From NCBI RefSeq assembly GCF_921293095.1, contig NC_060259.1, forward strand, positions 48,465,812 through 48,529,811: DNA of 64,000 bases, in the 5' to 3' direction. Below, in pieces: positions 33,591 through 43,895 of this stretch; position 1 is the stretch's first letter; each line of letters opens with the position of its first letter. This DNA is from Ischnura elegans. Lineage: Eukaryota; Arthropoda; Insecta; Odonata; Coenagrionidae. Made by a program: the position numbers and the translations under genes. The notes below the pieces were generated by a model. That model ran no database searches. It saw only the letters and a program-made list of their open reading frames with translations, and had not been told where the DNA came from.

Positions 33591-33879
33591 CTCATTGTTT
33601 AGGAGCAAAGTTTGATTTGTGGCGCAGGAGTTCAAGGCCTAGTACATGTAAATATAGATGCCGCTTATTGCTTCTTTTTAAATTCCACTGAGGAAAATTT
33701 TGGGTGCTAAGAGAAAATCATTTCAGTGCAGTAATATCGATTAGTGTAAAGAAAACAGGCATCGGCCTCCCTTTCGTAGATATTTATGCTTAATATTTTC
33801 GTACCTTCTGATAAATAATATGAACTCCTCCCCTCGTGTTGTTCATTGACAAGTATACGTCAGCTTACATTTTTAAACA

Positions 33880-34545
33880 ATTGGTGCCATTTCTGTCCGA
33901 ACGTTTGTGCGGAATAAAAAAGGAGATTTTTCTTAGGCTACTCCATGAAATAAAAGTGACAATTGGACTTCCAGAGCTGAGGTCTGCAAATGCAAATAAA
34001 CTTTAAAAACTTTCATCACCACCTGCTACTTTCAGCTCTTCAGGACTATGTTTTGTACTACTCTACATAGTTCCCACCACAGTTAATCATCATAAAGTTC
34101 TTCTGCAAGTTCCATAGATGTATAGTATCTGCCAATTGACACATTCGCCCGGAATTCTTTATTGGGACCACCAGACGTTTCATATTTCTTTTGAACCTCT
34201 GCTTGTAGATGATTCATTAATTTTTCCTGCATAATATTCCATGTTGAAAACATACCGCTCGTCACATTCGGTAAGCATTTTTATAAGACTGCAATACTTC
34301 CCTAGCTTTTCTTTCATGACTTCTTTGAATGAATATTTGATCCTAAGCAACGATATTTAATCAACCACTATCTTATGTCTATAATTGTAATATTTAGCCA
34401 ATAGTGCATTGACCGTTTCAAATTCCGAATGAATAAGCGCAAATTCATCTTTTTCCCTCCATCTTTCCCTAATAGACTTGTCATCAAACTTAATTATAGT
34501 CAATAGTTCCCGCAATTGGTTGCGACTCATCGCAGAAATGTGTCA
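33880..34545 (-). pseudogene. piggyBac (PGBD-like) transposase relic, catalytic core
   Basis: The - strand from 34541 reads MSRNQLRELLTIIKFDDKS, EKDEFALIHSEFETVN and YRHKIVVD, the piggyBac region leading to the first catalytic Asp, then a stop. TECDERYVFNMEYYAGK follows, then (new frame) VSIGRYYTSMELAEELYDD, equivalent to 'CDNWYTSxPLAEELL' with the second Asp lost. The last blocks are PEELKVAGGD and SPIVTFISW. At least three breaks; inactive. It belongs to a different lineage from the 43.9-kb element. Confidence 0.7.
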
Positions 34546-35910
34546 TCGCCTTCCAAATTTACATGACCTAAAATTATGCAAATCAAACTTACTTTAGCCT
34601 TGCTTAAGGTTGGCACAATATTAACACCCCAATAAAACATTATTCTTATACCAAATCCGCTTTAGAATTCCCAAGCTGGTTCAGCTCCTTCATTTGTATG
34701 GTGAAAAATCATGTCATGCAAAAATAGAAAAATTTTATAAAATACTCGCATACATCCTTTACCCTACCAGCCGGTTGTAAGCCTTACTCTTCCCGCAATA
34801 TATTTTGAATATGGTTCGACTAGTTTCACAAAGAAGGATCACCTACGTATTGTCTTCCTGTTTCTCTAATGTATCCGATATTTTTACTACACCCACTTCC
34901 TTCATTGGTATCATTTTCACCATTCGAACTGATACGCTAGCATGGTTTTCAGTTTCACACACTGTCATTGCTGATTTATTCTTTATAACTAGTAATGACA
35001 CAATGATAATCAAAATAGTAATACAAAATAGAATTCATTATATGTTTGCCACTTTATGTTAAGTATTTATAGAATATCTGTATTCATGTATTTCAGTTTT
35101 TCCAAACCTTTGAGCATCCATAAAATTTTGAAAGCAGCGAAAATATTTATAAAATACTAACTGAGGTATAAATACGATGGGATAATTAAGAAAGCCATTG
35201 ATTAATGGAATATTAAAAATGCATATATATTAGAAGATCAAATATTAATCAATGAAATCACGTAAAATGAAGAAGGAAGGTGAAATATCAATGCACAAAG
35301 TAATTTTCTACAGACCTTTATAGGTCTTTAGCTTCTTGCATGAAGGGTTCGTACAAATGGGTTGTTTTTTATTCTGTAGCAGTTAGCTTTTTCAGTCAAT
35401 AAAATACTGAAAATTCACGTCGATAATATGGTGTTAAACAAAAAACTCCCAAATTAGTTCCACACTTACCCTTCAGAAGTAGGAATTCAGATAGAATAAC
35501 CTATTGAGGTCCTTTCAATCTAAAGTCACCTCATAGCAGCATAATTGCTCTAGGTATAAACATAAAGGCCACAATTCACAAATAGCTCAATAGACAGCTT
35601 GTTACGAAGCGTAAACTTCCACCAAATAACGCTTGACTATTGCTTTATTTTACCTATCCCAGGTGAGGCCACGCTCCAACCCTCTCCTCCTCTGGGCCAA
35701 GAAGAGGTAATTAAGGGATGTAATCTTCATTGCATACATTATATCATATTTTTAACAGTGAGTCTTGGGTGGCGGTGGTTCAAATCACGCTGCCCCTGAA
35801 GGGTGAGTGTGAAGGTAATGGGTAAATGTGCTGGAGTTATCAATGAAGCCGAGGTCTGGACATCTTTTTGCATGCATACCGTAAAGTAAAAGTTGCACCA
35901 GAGAAAAATC
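34546..35910. other. Intergenic
   Basis: AT-rich with no supported gene. Around 35755-35805 a GGTGGTTCAAATCACG phrase resembles a polymerase III box B, possibly the tail of a SINE, but no box A partner was found. Confidence 0.4.
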
Positions 35911-36272
35911 GTTGCCGCAATATCTGGTTTACTATACAAAATGACAATATTTACGATTACATTATAGATGCCTTTCATTAAAATATGATTCCCATCGCAT
36001 CCCGCTGATTATGTCCAATTATGCAGCCGATTATAGCATCACTTACGGTTATGAAGTGAGAGGATCACTACATAATCAACGTATAAAGAAAATTTGCATC
36101 AAAATCTGTTTTCTCAAGCTTACAACATGAGAAAACATTCACGTTATGCATGTATTTTAACAAGGGAAATAGCGGAATATGTATCTGTAAGTCCCGAACG
36201 CCCGTAAATTTTCTGCTCACATGCAACGTGCCCATCAGCGCATTTTTTCTGCTTAGATTATTTTCTCCATAC
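35911..36272. repeat. About 350-bp direct repeat, right copy
   Basis: Near-identical to 33233-33590. The two copies flank the piggyBac relic, 2.68 kb apart, and differ by scattered substitutions such as GCTGCTG/GCAGCCG. Flanking bases differ, so each may be an independent insertion, or the whole interval may have been bounded by duplication. Confidence 0.8.
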
Positions 36273-37732
36273 CGTTTGAAGGAAGTAATGTTTTTCTCTA
36301 ACAGATCTTAAGTTTGCGAAACTTGTCATATTATTCAAACTTTAGTGAACAATTTGAAGGAATTTCCTGAAATTCTTCTTAGCGTGGGTCTAGAGTATTC
36401 TCACTCCTAATCTTAGTGATGTACGAATTTTTTACATTTATCTGTACTCAGTTGCAAGTCGTTCATAATGCAGGCTAGTAGAAAAAATCGCATGAATACA
36501 GATTTTGACGCTGCATTCGTCAAGTACAAGAATGAAAGAATATTTGAATTATTTCTTTTCAGGTAATAAATTAAGTATATGAATAATGCGTGCTTGAATC
36601 TTTTGAATGTGAGAGAAACAATGTTTTCCTGGTTTTAAGTATGTTTAATTTTTTCGATTTTATATGTTTTTTTCCGGCCGTTGCCAGCCAGCTACAAGCA
36701 TGAGCATCCTAACTGCGGATAGCATCTGTTTGAAATAGGTAGGCCTGTTTCGCGTAGGGTTTTCATGGAATATTTTCCTATTTATCGTACTATATCGGCC
36801 AATTCCTGTAATTGGCGTAGAACGTACAAAATAAGTTAAGTAGTCACGGCCGAATTCATAGAATTCTGGTAAAACACGCTAGTAGGGCGACTGACTTAGT
36901 TGGATACTCAGACTTTTAAGTCGCTTACTAAGGAAATGGTATTAATGGATTCTATTAAGTGACCTACTAATTTAGTATGCTATGAGCCAGCTAGGTAGCT
37001 TATACTTGATAGCGATTTGTGTTCAACCCGTAGGGCTACGCATGGCAACACTGAATCCGACTCCTCAGCGGCGCGGAGTATTCTTAAAACTTCAAAAAAG
37101 AGAAATTGATTCATAAAAGTCCATCGAAATTTTTTTGGTAATGGATAATTCGACGTGAAGCCATCACAGATACAGTTTTTTATTGTTGCTCACAAAAATT
37201 ATTCTATACCATTGAAAAAAGATAGAGTTATGAGTACTACCGAATCATTTTAAGTAAGAAATTCAAATCTGTGAGAGTGGTGACGGATAGTTTTAACTAG
37301 AGGCATATGTTAAAGGTTATTATCTATGCATCAAGGGAATTTTAATCTCTCTTCTTGCTACAATCTCTTGATACAGGCAATATTTTGTTAGGAAAAAATT
37401 AAACTTTGAAAAATAATAGTTATGATAGCAAGTTGTTACAGGTAATATATTATAATCTAAAAATCATACTTCTACAAATAATGGGTATGAACGTAATTTA
37501 TGATAAGCATTATAGGGAGCAAATAATACTTTCCACTAGGTTTACGTTGGTTTCAAATGGGAAAATCGCCGTATTAATACTATCACTCGTTTCCACAAGT
37601 CGTGGCAATTAATAAAGATTATCAACGATTGTATTTTCGCATCTTTAAGCATTTCATTACTTTGTGTGAAAGAAATCGTTTCCCTCTACTAGAGCATCGT
37701 GGAATAGTATTAATCCTAAAGATTACAAAGCA
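36273..37732. other. Intergenic
   Basis: AT-rich, with no gene, RNA or repeat structure that I can support. Open frames stay below 70 codons. Confidence 0.4.
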
Positions 37733-37740
37733 ATCGAAAT

Positions 37741-38276
37741 TAGGGAAGGTCAGATCGGATACCGCGGATATTACCCTTCATTGGATACATTGATCCAAAG
37801 TCGCGGAAGATATTGGATCTGGATCCGAAATTTTAAATAATAGCTTCAGTGAATGCAACGTCCCACAAGGGTGGAAAGAGTTCCGAGTCTCTCTTCGAAT
37901 GTGCCGTCGCATGCGATTCTTGTCCTACACCACTGGTTATTCTATATTATTTCATCCGAAGATTTTTCTTATTTTCTTTTCCAAACCCAAGCGTAACTGT
38001 TTAGGTCCTGAGCATGTAAAGATGTTTAAAAAACAACCAGAAAACCTATAAAAATGATTCTTAATTTATAACATTATTAAAATTTGTATGAATATCTAAA
38101 AAGCATTCCTTCGATTGTACGTAGCCAGATTAAACTTCAATAATTACTTCGTTTAATAGCAGGTATTTGAAAATGCATTTGGATCCGAAAATATCCCATC
38201 CCAAAGATCCGGCTCCGAAAATCAAGGATCCGATCCGAATCGGATCCGAAAAAAATCCTGGATCCATCAATCCCTA
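37741..38276. mobile_element. hAT-type non-autonomous element, 536 bp
   Basis: Ends TAGGGA...TCCCTA are flanked by a perfect 8-bp target duplication ATCGAAAT (37733-37740 and 38277-38284), the hallmark length for hAT elements. The last 110 bp are a dense run of GGATCCGAA-type words (38180-38265), echoed more weakly inside the left end. The centre has no coding frame. Confidence 0.75.
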
Positions 38277-38284
38277 ATCGAAAT

Positions 38285-39333
38285 ACATTAATGTGAAGCA
38301 ATTTCATAGAGATCATGCGAGTGTATTGAATATACCTGCATTTGCATTTCCTAAAATGGTCATGCTCTCATTCATTTTCGATACTTGTCTAGTTAATGAG
38401 CTCATTGGGGAAAAAGACGCTGTGAATTTAAAAATTAAGGCAGTTTGGAAGTCATGAAACGTAATAGAAAAACTACATCACGAAAAAATTAAGATTAAAT
38501 CGTTCCCTTCATTATTTTGTATATAATTATTGGTAATACAAATAGAAATTTATTTATCGTAGATATTAGGTATTGAATTACATTTTATGCTTGGCGGAAA
38601 TTTCCTTACGAGAATAGCGTAACCTTTTTTTCTCATTATTTTTGCTAAAACATGTTTATAAATGACAGTTTCCAGATGACAAGATGATGGTTTTTCGTTA
38701 AAATTTTACATTAATTGGACTTCAACGGCCGTTATATACACACGCAAACGTACATATATATGTACACATGTCTTGCGAGATTCTTTGTGTCCCTGAGGAT
38801 GATAAAACTCTCTCCTTTGTTTTAAGAGGAAAACTTTTATCTGGTCAGTAGTACACGATACTCTATCGGAATATAAATAAGAATAGAAATGATTGTTCCT
38901 TTCCTCAATGTTGCTTGAAAATTTTTCTTTGAGCCAATGAAAAATTTTATGATTTAAAAAGCTCTATTTTTGCTTATCTACAACAAACCTGCACGAGTTG
39001 AAATGAAGGAAAGCCAATCGTCCAAGGTCACTCTCAATTCAAAATAAACAGGGCATTAAGACAAGGGTGATGCACGTGGATTTTTAAGAACTGGTGTATT
39101 ATCGTTGTGTTTGGTAATTTAAAATGTTATTGCTATAGGAAACAGCAGAGATAACATGACAAATATGGTTTACGGCGTAGAAGTTCGTAGAAAAGCTTAT
39201 TTAGAGGCGGTTATGGATTTTTTCAAGCTGTTTGCACAGCCACACGTGTCAGATAATCTTGATGCGTGCGTCAACTGATTTTCATTTATTTTTAATCAAC
39301 AGTAATAATTCCACTTGGTTCTCAGATTCATTG
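38285..39333. other. Intergenic
   Basis: AT-rich; a short palindromic run ACGTACATATATATGTAC near 38750. At 39015-39200 sit pieces of the X tail (AATAAACAGGGC) and of the sequence upstream of the 32.9-kb piggyBac fragment. No gene. Confidence 0.4.
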
Positions 39334-39341
39334 GAAGAAGT

Positions 39342-39527
39342 CAGGGGTGGATCCAGGATTTCTTTCTGGGAGGGGCACAAGCAAGGCTGTATCCGGGATT
39401 TTGTTCAGGGGGGGGGGCACAAGGATACCTCGTTATACAAAACGAACGAAATGATAATGGGACTGTATTAAAAATCTTGCATATTGGCACGTGCCCCCGT
39501 GACCCCCCCCCCCTGGATCCGCCTACG
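39342..39527. mobile_element. hAT-type MITE, 186 bp, 8-bp target duplication
   Basis: Termini CAGGGGTGGATCCAGG and (complement of the right end) CGTAGGCGGATCCAGG are flanked by a perfect GAAGAAGT duplication (39334-39341 and 39528-39535). G-runs sit inside the left end and C-runs inside the right, typical of the GGATCCAG-type hAT MITEs common in animals. Overlapping open frames through it are artefacts. Confidence 0.85.
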
Positions 39528-39535
39528 GAAGAAGT

Positions 39536-40849
39536 GGTATAATACCGCAAGTGTTAATTATTTTCTTCATTTTTATCCATTCGGTGCACACAATATTTTA
39601 ATGTCAACTGCAACGCAATGATAATGCTACCTATTACGTTTTTGCAAGCTTCCTAACACTTGATTCTAAATTAAACCTAGTCAAGAAAAAAACCTAAGGA
39701 ATTTAATTACGACAAAGGTATTCGCTGGGTTAGGAAGAAGTACCGAAACTGATTTGTGCCCCAATTTCAAAAAATACAATCATCCATTTTATTCCATATG
39801 AAAAGACATAAAAGTTATTATTTGTGCTTTGACTGAAAATGCGAAAATTTATTGCTCTAGTGAACACTTTACTACTCTACGTCCATAATGTATAGATTTT
39901 CTATGGACATTATGATCCAGAGATTAGGTAACTACCTAAAATAAGCAAAATTTAATTTTGTGAAACTTTTTGGAGGGAGAACATGTGCGTCATTTTCAAC
40001 ACAACAGACCCATAACTTGCATTACAGAACTCATTCTCATTTTAGTGATTGTTTTAGTTGATGAAATTAATTTTACAAAATTTATCACAATTTTATTAGC
40101 AAACATTGGCACTAAGAGCTCTATTATCACAAATGATTGTAGTTTACGACCTTTGACGCTAGTAAGTTTTCTTAGCGAAAATTGTAAGCCAAATATAAAA
40201 GTGAACTTTGTATTCATATGCATAACTTGATATTTAGGACCAAAACTTCACTGTCGTTCTTTTTAATTTTTTACGATACTTATACCCTTCCAATTTAATA
40301 ACTATATTATCACTTATTACTCATTTGATTTATTATATCTATGGCTATATTGCAATAAATCTCAATGAGTTCCTCGCATCAGGTTACCTGTCAACTGAAA
40401 AATTGTGGCCTTCTTTTTGTAGCAAATGTGCTGTGGCGTTTGAGGACAACTGAATTTTATTACACTCCTCATCTAAATAGTTAATATGAAGTAGGAATGA
40501 ACATTCCATAGCTGAGTGCTTATTAGTTCCAGAAATAAAATGTACCCTATTCGAAGAAGAAAGCGAAACATGTTACGTAACACAAATTACGTATTTTGAA
40601 ATAAGAAAATGAATGTCAATTGCAATGTAAAAATACCAACGTAGATTGGTGAATTTATAAGAACTAAACGAGCTTAATCTGAAATATTTATTGATAAAGT
40701 TTTTTTATGATATACATCATGAGTCACACAACGTGGGATAACTGTGATAGATATTTCCATTTGACTCCAAATAGCTTGAGAAGCTTAAGTAGTTTGAAGG
40801 TAATACATTAAATTCTGGAAAAATTTGTTCACAATAATATGGGTAAACA
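39536..40849. other. Intergenic
   Basis: AT-rich. Opposing frames at 39970-40230 have no domain. No repeat partner noticed. Confidence 0.4.
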
Positions 40850-41684
40850 AGGCATAAGACAGAGAAATTTGAAATAGGTTACTTTGAAAACACTGAGCGT
40901 TGAACTCTCCAAAACCAGTTGTTAAGATGATGAGTTGGAAATGATGGAACAGACACCCACCTTCTGCTTCAATCTACTGCCGTTGAGTCGTGCTGGAGTC
41001 CACGGTGATACCTGAAAAAATCCCAAAATGTAGTGTCTCGTTTATAAATTCATCGTAAAAACACTGAATCAATTTTCGTGAGTTAGCATGTTTCTACCTA
41101 CGCATGTTTCGGCTCATAGTGGTAAATTTAAAGCAAAAAAAGAACTGAAGTCAACATTCGGTATAAATAAGGAGGTTTAGAAATAGCAAGTGCTTTCAGT
41201 GTGTTAAAACTCGTTTAAGTAAATATGAGAAACGGATGGCCAAATTTTTTCCCCATTGACTAAAAAGTAACCTGTTACATCGATTTAAATAAATTTTCAC
41301 TATTCCTCGAGTATGAAATTATAATTTTATGCAATTAAGAAAACCAATAATTGGACTTAGCAGTTTTCATAATTTTCGCTCATTTGTATCTGTCGACCCA
41401 TATGCATCGCCATTTTTTGTAAAAGCATCCGCACTTCCAGATTTCCATGCAACAAATTAACAGAAACCAAAAATAACATATCTTTTGAAACATCGTGGTT
41501 TGCCATTTTTTAACCTCTAAATCTAACTTCTGAATAAGAAAATTTAAAAAAATGAAGCCTTGTTCTTTAAAATTACACCAAACATATTCCTCGCATCAAT
41601 TACTATACCAATAAAAAAACATAAATTTATTCAGAATTACAAAAAAAATCTTGAACATATTTTCTTCTACAATACGTCTTTCTT
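40850..41684 (+). repeat. Dispersed repeat, copy D (3' flank of the orphan exon)
   Basis: Parallels repeat A from about 29470 onward. Shared landmarks are a GAGCGTTGAACTCTCCAAAA-like word, 'CTGCC-TTGAGTC', and CCTCGCATCAATTACTA. It continues without a break into the exon at 41685-41972, for which it would be the 3' untranslated and downstream region. On the - strand GAATAAATTT at about 41632-41623 supplies a polyadenylation signal shortly after the stop codon. Confidence 0.6.
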
Positions 41685-41972
41685 CTACTCCAATTTTTCA
41701 GGCTCATCCTGTGTCGGTGTGGTGAAAATGGAGAATTCCGCATCGGGTAAGAGATCCATCAGGGCCATCACCAGGAAGGGAGCTGCTGCCTCGTTAATTG
41801 GACCAGGCATCACCTCCCACTCGTGGCCGTCTTTCAAGAGATACACCCATTCTCCGATCGGTTCCAACATGGTCATTAGCTCCTTCTCCTCCCACAAGTT
41901 GCCGTTCTGCTTGTGGGTCAAGATTGCTGTGACCATAAACATATTCACCGCAAACCGACCGCGGTCAAAAAC
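41685..41972 (-). CDS. Terminal exon of an unrecognised host gene (95 codons, partial)
   Basis: On the - strand an acceptor TTTATATAG precedes a 95-codon open stretch with a TAG stop at 41687-41685. The product runs VFDRGRFAVNMFMVTAILTH, LWEEKELMTMLEPIGEWVYL, HEWEVMPGPINEAAAPF, then an acidic tail ending DEPEKLE. Balanced codon use, globular composition and a nearby AATAAA argue for a real exon. The same exon is found decayed in copies A (30640-30830), B (49075-49250) and C (about 58380-58450); only this one is open. Any upstream exon would have to lie beyond the Penelope fragment at 41988-42930, so the gene is probably a 3' fragment. I do not recognise the family. Confidence 0.5.
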   Translation of the reverse strand, partial: VFDRGRFAVNMFMVTAILTHKQNGNLWEEKELMTMLEPIGEWVYLLKDGHEWEVMPGPINEAAAPFLVMALMDLLPDAEFSIFTTPTQDEPEKLE

Positions 41973-41987
41973 CTATATAAATTTTAG

Positions 41988-42930
41988 GAGTACTCAAGAA
42001 AGTGTTCCTGTGACGAATCACCAAGAAGACGGGCAATGGAATGACTCTTTAGTCCGTCTGCACCTATTTATTGCCAAAAGGCGCGGAAGTCGTTGGTTTG
42101 GGGAGACTATCATAACTGCGTCATGGATGATGTCAGGATAGGCGGATGTTCCTCTTCAGCATCGAAGAAAGAAGGATTTAAACGAAAACGTTTTAACATC
42201 TAATCAAATCACCAATGAGAAGGAGGATCAGACGGAAACAAGGGCACACGCAGTAATTCCGTTTGTGTCTGGCACCTCAGAGAAGATTGCTAGGATTCTA
42301 CGACAGCACTACGTCGTGACAAGATTCACTTGTGTCACCAAGGCTGGCGATGTGCTACCGGGTCCAAAAGACGTTTTGCCGCACGACATTCAAGAAGGTG
42401 TCTATAAGGTGCCATGTCATGCGGCAAAGACTACATAGGAGAGACATGTAGATCAATGAAAGTGCGCATCCAGGAACACAGAAGAGCCACAAAAAATAAG
42501 CATATTCAGCTCTCCGCCATTGCGGGGCATGCATAGAGCGAACCCGGACACCAGATATTGTTTGACGAAGCAACAGTTGTTACAAAAGAAAATAGATATT
42601 TTCCCAGGCTAATAAAGGAGGCTATCGAAATATTCAAGACACCGGAAAACATGAATAGAGAAGACGGCTACCCTCTCCACAGCTAGTGGAAGAGGGTCAT
42701 ACGAGAGAAAAGAAGATGGACCAATCAGCATCCAGCATGAAAAATTGGCTCCAAAAATGAACTATATAGGTCACCAAAATTGAATCCCGAGATCGATCTG
42801 AATACGCCGGTTGGAATACCGGAGAAACTGTCGTCACAAAGAAAATCCAAGCGGTGAAACCCAGAAACATGGAGACACAATCTAGACAACGCCGCGGAAA
42901 TCTACGCATCAAAAAGAAGCGTCATATCCA
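41988..42930 (+). mobile_element. Penelope-like element 3' fragment 3 (RT end, GIY-YIG)
   Basis: Begins in the reverse transcriptase tail (VTNHQEDGQWNDSLVR), then the linker AVIPFVSGTSEKIARILRQ and 'VVTRFT', then a GIY-YIG nuclease: EGVYKVPCH, DYIGETCRSM, IQEHRRATKNKHIQLSAI, SEPGHQILFDEAT, IKEAIEIFKTPENMNREDGY, and a basic tail. A stop after AGHA and several frameshifts inactivate it. It is on the + strand, directly abutting the 5' side of the orphan exon. A hammerhead-like motif lies near its end. Confidence 0.82.
42798..42835 (+). ncRNA. Hammerhead-like motif in Penelope fragment 3
   Basis: CTGAATA, then CG, a stem CCGGT/ACCGG with loop TGGAAT, then A and GAAAC, a 2-bp stem III with four-base loop, and GTC. 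The layout is the same as the motif at 19194-19231. The core G after CTGA is T here, so the ribozyme is probably dead. Both copies are followed by the same phrase, CAACGCCGCGGAAA. Confidence 0.4.
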
Positions 42931-43895
42931 CCTATATTGTTATTTGATAAACACTTACAACATTCACATTGTTTTTTCCAAGTATCGTAAAAACTTAAAT
43001 ATAACCTTTTTGTTAATTTATATTTTGCTCAATAAACTTAAAAAGTACGTTCGTCTGGCAAATTATTCTTTATTCAATACTTATACAAAGTAAAATATTC
43101 GATTAGTGGTAGTTTCGTGGGGCCAAGAACCACCCAGATACCGAAGGGCGACCCTTTTTCGAACCCTTCCTCGGGCTCTCAGAGATAATCTGGGTAGGGA
43201 GACGGTCGCCACAGCGTGAGGTGACCACTGCCGATATGATCTGTCTTAGTACATTTTTTACTTTACTAATTCTAATAGTGGGAGGTAAATAAATACTCCT
43301 ATCATACTCATTGCCGTTGAGCGATAAAATACCTCTTTTGATCGAGGTTCTACGATGAGAAATAAGGATTTTACGAAAAGTGATAAAATTTACGCTGATT
43401 GCCTCCACTGAATTGGCTACGCCAGAATTTGGTGAGGGAAGGGGGGAACGCGAAATTCCCTTTTTCTCCTCCAGCCCCATTTCTTAGCTTGTCCACGCGT
43501 ACGAGTGTATCCGGAATTCTGGTGACGAGGTTTCGCAAAGGTGTTTGGCAGAGTGTGAGTTTTCACCGACCTGCACCAATTCATTTATTCTTCTACATTT
43601 CCATAACTGCATGAGAGCCACCTCTAGCGTGTTTGTCAAGGGGTGACCAATCACCAGGATCACCACCAGTGCATTGAAAAATAAAAGCATGTAATCTACA
43701 TCAGCATAAAATTCGTTGATTTAAAATTTGAAACAGAGAAATATTATAAGTAATGGATTGCAATGCCTTCGCTAAGAAAAATAGTTGAATGCAGGTTAGT
43801 TATATAGTATAGTTAGTTATAACAGGCTCTTTGATATTTTCACGTTAATCATGGATTTATGCTCGATACACACACTTTTCTGGCAGAGTTTAGCA
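42931..43895. other. Intergenic before the piggyBac element
   Basis: Holds a 125-codon - strand open frame (43480-43103) rich in Arg/Ser/Ile with no domain I know, in a more GC-rich patch. It could be a decayed repeat. Nothing else supported. Confidence 0.35.

Noticed and set aside
35755-35805. tRNA-like GGTGGTTCAAATCACG
   Set aside because: No cloverleaf can be formed and no box A lies at the proper distance; at best a SINE remnant.
33233-36272. LTR retrotransposon with 350-bp LTRs
   Set aside because: No TG...CA ends, primer-binding site, polypurine tract or gag/pol between the repeats; the interior is a - strand piggyBac relic.
39232-39550. Overlapping frames of 69-79 codons
   Set aside because: They run through the hAT MITE and its G/C runs.
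43103-43480. 125-codon - strand frame as a gene
   Set aside because: No domain, no splice or promoter context, and it lies between repeats.
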